From: JAWLFY01 sp041685355
Lineage (GTDB): Bacteria > Planctomycetota > Planctomycetia > Pirellulales > Pirellulaceae
Assembly: GCA_041685355.1 (NCBI GenBank)
Contig: JAWLFY010000001.1
Span: 72,036 to 136,035 of the forward strand
Direction of reading: 5' to 3'
DNA: 64,000 nucleotides
Shown here: in pieces, positions 59,484 to 64,000 of the stretch
Layout: the number at the start of each line of letters is the position of its first letter
How positions within the stretch are numbered: the first letter of the stretch is position 1
Notes under the pieces: generated by a model
The model's database searches: none
Told to the model about the DNA's origin: nothing
Seen by the model: only the letters and a program-made list of their open reading frames with translations
Position numbers and translations under genes: made by a program

Positions 59484-60929
59484 CTAGCCGACGCTGCCTT
59501 CAAGGCTGACGCTGAGCAGCTTTCTTGCCTCCACGGCAAACTCCATCGGCAGCACCTCGTAGACCTCTTTGCAAAAGCCGTTGACGATCATGTTGACCGC
59601 GTCTTCGGTCGATAGCCCGCGTTGCCGAAGGTAGTAAATTTGGTCCTCGCCCACCTTGGACGTTGACGCTTCGTGTTCCACTTTCGCGGTCGTGTTCCGC
59701 ACTTCGATGTATGGGAACGTGTGAGCGCCACAGCGGTCGCCGATCAATAGCGAATCGCACTGCGAAAAGTTACGCGCGTTCCGCGCACCTTTCATCATCT
59801 TCACTGCACCGCGATAACTGTTCTGGCCCACGCCCGCCGAGATCCCTTTGGAGATGATCGTGCTCTTGGTGTTCTCGCCGATGTGAATCATCTTCGTGCC
59901 CGTGTCGGCTTGCTGATGATTGGCGGTCACGGCGACCGAGTAGAATTCGCCGACCGAGTGATCGCCCTGCAAAATCACACTAGGATATTTCCAAGTGATC
60001 GCCGAACCCGTCTCCACCTGTGTCCATGAAATTTTCGAGTTCTCGCCGCGACAGGCACCACGCTTGGTGACAAAGTTGTAGATGCCCCCTTTGCCTTCGG
60101 CGTCACCCGGATACCAGTTTTGGACCGTGGAATATTTAATCTCCGCGTCGTCCAGGGCGACCAATTCGACGACGGCGGCATGCAACTGATGCTCATCGCG
60201 TTTCGGTGCCGTGCAGCCTTCCAGGTAGCTCACGTAGGCGCCCTCTTCGGCGACGATCAACGTTCGCTCGAATTGACCCGTGTTCTGGGCGTTGATGCGG
60301 AAGTAAGTCGACAACTCCAGCGGACAACGCACGCCCTTGGGGATGTAGCAAAACGAACCGTCACTGAAGACTGCCGAATTGAGCGACGCGAAAAAATTGT
60401 CCGAGTGGGGCACCACCGAACCGAGATACTTCTTTACCAACTCGGGATGATCGCGAACCGCTTCGGAGAACGGACAAAAGATCACGCCGTGCTTTTCCAA
60501 AGTTTCGCGGTAAGTGGTCGCGATCGAAACGCTATCGAAAACCGCATCCACCGCCACGCCGGCCAAGGCTTTCTGCTCTTCCAACGGGATGCCGAGCTTC
60601 TCATACGTCTCCAACAGAGCCGGATCGACTTCATCGAGGCTGTTGAGCTTCGGCCTTTCCTTGGGCGCGGAATAGTAAACAGACGCCTGATAGTCGATTG
60701 GCGGGTAGTGAACGTTCTGCCAATCCGGCTCTTCCAGCGTCGACCAGTGGCGATAAGCTTTCAACCGCCACTCGAGCAACCACTCGGGCTCGTTCTTTTT
60801 GCCGGAGATCAATCGCACGACGTCTTCGCTCAAGCCCGGGGCGATCGCGTCCGCTTCGATGTCGGTCACGAAACCGTGCTCGTATTCGCGACGGGCGAAC
60901 TTTTCGAGCAGTGCGTTTTCAGATGTCAT
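59484..60929 (-). CDS. sufB: Fe-S cluster assembly protein SufB
   Basis: A 481-residue scaffold that builds the nascent cluster with SufC and SufD. Family signatures: EPEWLLEWRLKAYRHW, KGVRCPLELSTYFRINAQNT, YVSYLEGCTAPKRDEHQLHA (the conserved Cys of the sulfur path), SVAVTANHQQADTGTKMIHI and RNFSQCDSLLIGDRCGAHTF. No inteins are seen. It follows the SufA-like gene by 50 bases. Confidence 0.97.
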   Translation of the reverse strand: MTSENALLEKFARREYEHGFVTDIEADAIAPGLSEDVVRLISGKKNEPEWLLEWRLKAYRHWSTLEEPDWQNVHYPPIDYQASVYYSAPKERPKLNSLDEVDPALLETYEKLGIPLEEQKALAGVAVDAVFDSVSIATTYRETLEKHGVIFCPFSEAVRDHPELVKKYLGSVVPHSDNFFASLNSAVFSDGSFCYIPKGVRCPLELSTYFRINAQNTGQFERTLIVAEEGAYVSYLEGCTAPKRDEHQLHAAVVELVALDDAEIKYSTVQNWYPGDAEGKGGIYNFVTKRGACRGENSKISWTQVETGSAITWKYPSVILQGDHSVGEFYSVAVTANHQQADTGTKMIHIGENTKSTIISKGISAGVGQNSYRGAVKMMKGARNARNFSQCDSLLIGDRCGAHTFPYIEVRNTTAKVEHEASTSKVGEDQIYYLRQRGLSTEDAVNMIVNGFCKEVYEVLPMEFAVEARKLLSVSLEGSVG

Positions 60930-60979
60930 TCAGGGTCACCTTCAGGGAGTCAAGGGTGGGCCTCGACGAGACGCCGTGC

Positions 60980-61312
60980 TTACGCCGAGAACGAACTGCC
61001 GCAGCCGCATGATTTCGTGGCGTTCGGATTGTTGAAAACGAATCCGCGTGCTTCGAGGCTCTCGTGATAGTCCAGCTGCGTGCCGTCGAGATACAACGCG
61101 CTCTTCTTATCGACCGCCACACGAACACCATCGACCTCGGTCAACATGTCCGTCTCTTCGCGGACGTTCTCGTCGAACGCCAGCGTGTACTCAAAGCCGC
61201 TGCACCCGCCACCGGCGACGCCGATTCGCAGAGCCACCGCGTCGGGCAACTGCTGTTCGGTGATCACTCTCTTCAGTTCCTTGACCGCTGTCTCGGTCAG
61301 CTTGATTGCCAT
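60980..61312 (-). CDS. sufA: A-type Fe-S carrier (SufA/IscA/ErpA)
   Basis: A 110-residue A-type carrier that takes clusters from the SufBCD scaffold to target proteins. The three cluster cysteines are present: GGGCSGFEYTL and the C-terminal CGC in SCGCGSSF. AAAGG lies 8 bases before the ATG. It is first in the suf run, and a sigma-54-like promoter lies about 75 bases upstream. IscA and ErpA cannot be told apart from SufA by sequence alone; the operon context favours SufA. Confidence 0.94.
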   Translation of the reverse strand: MAIKLTETAVKELKRVITEQQLPDAVALRIGVAGGGCSGFEYTLAFDENVREETDMLTEVDGVRVAVDKKSALYLDGTQLDYHESLEARGFVFNNPNATKSCGCGSSFSA

Positions 61313-61343
61313 CGCGTTGGCCTTTCGGGAAACGGGTCATGAA

Positions 61344-61373
61344 TCGCGTGTCAGCGGATCGCGTGTCAGCGGA
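61344..61373. repeat. 15-bp unit repeated twice in the suf leader
   Basis: TCGCGTGTCAGCGGA occurs at 61344-61358 and 61359-61373 without a mismatch. If the sigma-54 promoter at 61388-61404 is real, this repeat lies at the start of the transcript, between promoter and ribosome site. Confidence 0.95.
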
Positions 61374-61387
61374 CAGCAAACACATGG

Positions 61388-61404
61388 AGCATATTTTGTG
61401 CCAA
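61388..61404 (-). promoter_or_regulatory. Candidate sigma-54 (-24/-12) promoter of the suf operon
   Basis: The minus strand reads TTGGCACAAAATATGCT. Against the consensus YTGGCACGRNNNTTGCW it keeps the whole TTGGCAC -24 block, the exact ten-base spacing between GG and GC, and TGC of the -12 block; only two consensus positions differ. Transcription would start about 12 bases further on, leaving a leader of about 65 bases before sufA. A divergent sigma-54 activator gene starts 248 bases away. A 10-base palindrome CGAAGCTTCG (61529-61538) about 125 bases upstream could be an activator site. Confidence 0.65.
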
Positions 61405-61651
61405 CCGCAGAGATCTATCCGGCCACCACTCGTAAACTCTTTACTGGCAACCGCTTAAGATCGGTTTCCGGCCGCAACCCCGGCATCGCCGGAGCAACGG
61501 CATATCGTCATTTCCGGTGGCGAAAGGGCGAAGCTTCGTGTACGGTCTCCATCGGGTAGTGCATTTTTAACGGGAAAACTCCCACACAAACACCCTCTCC
61601 TCGGGCGGTTTGTCGCTATTTCGTCATCTGACGTCATCTGGTGGAATTGTC

Positions 61652-63829
61652 ATGGATAATGGCCCAGACCGTTACGAGCGGCTCGTCGAGCGAATGCTCG
61701 AACAAATCAACCTGGGGCAAAGCCTCGACGAGCTCCTGGACTCCGTCTACGACCAATTGCACGGCATCGTGCCTTACAACCGAATTGCCGTTGCACTCCT
61801 CGAACAGCCCCACAATCTGCTGCGGCTGATCTCCTGTCGCAGCGACGGCGACGTCGTGTTGAAAGTCGGCTATGCGGCCCGCGTTGCTAGCTCGTCGCTC
61901 GCCCCGCTGCTCGAAACGGGGCAACCGCGAATCATCGACGATCTGCAAGAGTACCTGCTCGAGAAACCGAATTCGGCATCGACGGCGCTCATCGAGCGAG
62001 AAGGCATGCGGTCCAGCTTGACGCTCCCCCTGCTGGCCGATGCCAAGCCGATCGGCGTGATCTTTTTCTCCAGCCGTGCGACCAACACGTATACCGAATC
62101 GCACGCCTCGCTCCTGAAGCGTTTGGCCGGTCACATCGCGATCAGCCTGGAACGCAATCGTCTCGTCAGCGAACTGCAACGCGCCAATCAAGAGCTTGCC
62201 GAAGCGAACGCCGCCAAAGACAAGTTTGTCGAAACGCTGCAACAGGAAGTTGACAAACAGACTCACCAACTCCGAGAGTCGGAAAGTCGCTATCGGTCGC
62301 TCGTGAAGCTGGGACAAATCGTCAACTCGAGTCTCGATCGACGGGAGGTCTTCGAGCACGCCGCCGAACAAATTCACAAACTACTTGATTGTGATCGGGT
62401 GAGCCTGATTTTGAGTTCCGTTGATGGGCAATCGCGGCACGGTTTCGCAATCGAGTTCAAATTGGGCCGGCGCGAGTGGGTCGAGATTGCTTCCCGGCCG
62501 TTACCCGATTCGGCCTTCGACTGGGTCCGACAGCATCGGCAGCCTTTGGTCGTTCGCAGCTTAAAGGACTCGCATCCGTTCCCCGAACACCAACGGTTGC
62601 TGGAAACGGGATATGCGTCGGTCGTGTACCTGCCGCTGATGTCCCGCGAGCAGCATGTGGGGCTGCTGGGGATCGCATCGCGGCGCGACGACCAGAATGA
62701 CGATTGGGATTTACAACTGTTGGATGAGATCGGTTCGCAGCTTTCCGTGGCTTTGGACAATGCCGACGCGTACGGCGAAATCGATCGGCTGAAGGAAGAA
62801 CTGCAACAACAAAACGTCTACTTGCGAGACGAACTGCATACCGAACATGATTTTGAAAACATCATTGGCGAGAGTGGTGCGATGCGACAGTTGCGAGTCG
62901 CGATCGAGCAAGTCGCGCTGACCGATGCCACCGTGTTGATCCTGGGTGAAACGGGCACCGGGAAGGAGTTGATTGCACGAGCGATTCACGACGCCAGTGC
63001 CCGCCGAAAGAACCTATTGGTCAAGGTGAATTGTGCGGCGTTAGCACCCAACCTGATCGCTAGCGAGTTGTTTGGTCATGAGGCGGGCGCTTTCACCGGC
63101 GCGACGGAGCGCCGCCTCGGTCGCTTCGAGCTTTCGCATCACGGCAGCATTTTCCTGGACGAAATCTCCGAAGTCCCTGCCGAAACCCAGGTGATGTTGC
63201 TGCGTGTCTTGCAAGAACGTCTCATTGACCGTGTTGGCGGTAGCGAACCGATTGAGGTGGACACGCGAATCATCGCCGCCACCAACCGAGACTTGAAAAG
63301 TTATTCGGAGGCGGGGCATTTTCGCGAGGACTTATTTTACCGGCTGCACGTTTTTCCGATCCACGTTCCGCCACTGCGGGAACGCCGCGAGGACATCCCG
63401 GCGTTATTGAATCATTTCATCGGGCGTTTCTCGGTCCGCATGAACAAGACGATCAACCGCGTCGATCGGCGTGCGATGGATGCGCTGATGCAGTACGATT
63501 GGCCCGGCAACGTCCGCGAACTCGAAAATGTCATTGAGCGATCCATGATCGTCAGCCAGGGCGATACCCTCGCGATTGACCCAACATGGCTACCAGGCAA
63601 ATTCGAGCAAGGCGATCGTGCCGCAGGCAGCTTCGGGCAGCACAACGACCTCAACCTTTCGTTGGCCGAGGTCGAACGTCAAACGATTCTCGACGCACTG
63701 AATCGATGCCACGGAAAGGTCTATGGAGCAGACGGGGCGGCCGCAGCGCTCAAGGTCAAACCGACGACCCTGTACAGCAAAATGAGCAAGCACAAAATTA
63801 AGGGCAGCCGGCAACACAAGGCGACGTAG
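61652..63829 (+). CDS. Sigma-54-dependent activator with two GAF domains
   Basis: A 725-residue enhancer-binding protein. GAF domain 1 is about 20-170, a coiled coil about 172-212, GAF domain 2 about 225-372, AAA+ domain about 402-645, and a Fis-type helix-turn-helix about 675-720. The AAA+ part has Walker A LGETGTGKE (431-439), the sigma-54 contact loop GAFTGA (479-484) and Walker B FLDEIS. This is an FhlA/NorR-like layout. The GAF domains would sense a small ligand, redox state or an iron centre. ATG 61652 is chosen, as the earlier start adds 14 residues without a site. It is divergent from suf, which has a sigma-54-like promoter, so suf is its probable target. Confidence 0.93.
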   Translation: MDNGPDRYERLVERMLEQINLGQSLDELLDSVYDQLHGIVPYNRIAVALLEQPHNLLRLISCRSDGDVVLKVGYAARVASSSLAPLLETGQPRIIDDLQEYLLEKPNSASTALIEREGMRSSLTLPLLADAKPIGVIFFSSRATNTYTESHASLLKRLAGHIAISLERNRLVSELQRANQELAEANAAKDKFVETLQQEVDKQTHQLRESESRYRSLVKLGQIVNSSLDRREVFEHAAEQIHKLLDCDRVSLILSSVDGQSRHGFAIEFKLGRREWVEIASRPLPDSAFDWVRQHRQPLVVRSLKDSHPFPEHQRLLETGYASVVYLPLMSREQHVGLLGIASRRDDQNDDWDLQLLDEIGSQLSVALDNADAYGEIDRLKEELQQQNVYLRDELHTEHDFENIIGESGAMRQLRVAIEQVALTDATVLILGETGTGKELIARAIHDASARRKNLLVKVNCAALAPNLIASELFGHEAGAFTGATERRLGRFELSHHGSIFLDEISEVPAETQVMLLRVLQERLIDRVGGSEPIEVDTRIIAATNRDLKSYSEAGHFREDLFYRLHVFPIHVPPLRERREDIPALLNHFIGRFSVRMNKTINRVDRRAMDALMQYDWPGNVRELENVIERSMIVSQGDTLAIDPTWLPGKFEQGDRAAGSFGQHNDLNLSLAEVERQTILDALNRCHGKVYGADGAAAALKVKPTTLYSKMSKHKIKGSRQHKAT

Positions 63830-64000
63830 GCCGAAGTCCGGGTCCGTCCGGGTCCGTCTTGGGCAGGTATGCCCGTCGGATGGATTTCTGGAAGAATCAC
63901 TCCCGGATCCAAAGTGTCATGCGAACGTCTACATCGCCGCGCGACATCGATGCCTCGTCATCGACGGCCGGACGGGAGAGATCGGCGAAGAAAGGATCGT
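63830..64000. other. Sequence after the activator gene, nothing supported
   Basis: Just after the stop, GTCCGGGTCCGTCCGGGTCC is a short direct repeat. No gene is firmly visible in the last 171 bases. One frame near 63920 to the edge translates to NVYIAARHRCLVIDGRTGE, which could be the start of a mobile-element protein but is too short to judge. Confidence 0.4.

Noticed and set aside
63919..64000. Start of a transposase-like gene at the right edge
   Set aside because: About 27 codons that read NVYIAARHRCLVIDGRTGE in one frame are suggestive of an IS110-type N-terminus, but there is no clear start and too little sequence.

Overview
The window is a GC-rich, gene-dense bacterial chromosome segment that looks like a member of the Planctomycetota. 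The evidence is a tandem DUF1080 secreted protein, a neutral-ceramidase-like protein, a PQQ-type propeller, a Ser/Thr kinase beside an FHA-type protein, His-rich CusA-type efflux genes, and several small proteins of a planctomycete type. The genus cannot be fixed from sequence alone. One 100-base run of N (3277-3376) marks an assembly gap inside a gene.

Layout. 1-2361: minus-strand cluster of a membrane coiled-coil protein, an FHA-like protein and a Ser/Thr kinase cut by the window edge. 2848-9255: a metal-efflux cassette (His-rich secreted protein broken by the gap, CusB-type adaptor, CusA-type RND pump with an unusual insert, His-rich lipoprotein) ending exactly at a tRNA-Pro. 9.6-15.0 kb: pyrF, a TPR lipoprotein, rimO, a pgsA-type gene and a CPBP protease. 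15-21.4 kb: a porin, a double-DUF1080 protein and an arsA-acr3 arsenite operon. 21.7-28.6 kb: an RlmA-type methyltransferase, a small coiled-coil protein, a fatty acyl-AMP ligase fused to a carrier domain, two poorly characterised envelope proteins, hisI and a RidA-family gene. 28.6-40.8 kb: a 3-methyladenine glycosylase, amidohydrolase, alpha/beta hydrolase, PQQ propeller, ceramidase-like protein, hglS, and an outer-membrane barrel paired with a five-heme cytochrome. 40.9-54.7 kb: apt, aroA, a large secreted protein, sugar-phosphate isomerase, pgl, a DinG-type helicase, lnt, a HEAT protein and a degenerate endonuclease/phosphatase-fold protein. 54.7-55.1 kb: a group II intron remnant and a REP-like palindrome. 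55.3-56.7 kb: tenA-thiD. 57.0-61.3 kb: a sufA-sufB-sufC-sufD-ferredoxin operon. 61.7-63.8 kb: a divergent sigma-54 activator with two GAF domains.

The most interesting signals are these. (1) A good sigma-54 (-24/-12) promoter lies in front of the SUF iron-sulfur assembly operon, next to a divergently transcribed sigma-54 activator, which suggests enhancer-type control of SUF. (2) The CusA-type pump carries an insert of about 85 residues that resembles a domain of the lipoprotein encoded at the end of the same operon. (3) Short tandem duplications are frequent: 18-24 bp in-frame units inside unrelated, mostly exported proteins, and 17-22 bp units in several intergenic regions. (4) Base composition changes at the tRNA-Pro and again at the group II intron remnant, so the very GC-rich middle is bracketed by less GC-rich blocks carrying the metal-efflux and SUF/thiamin genes.
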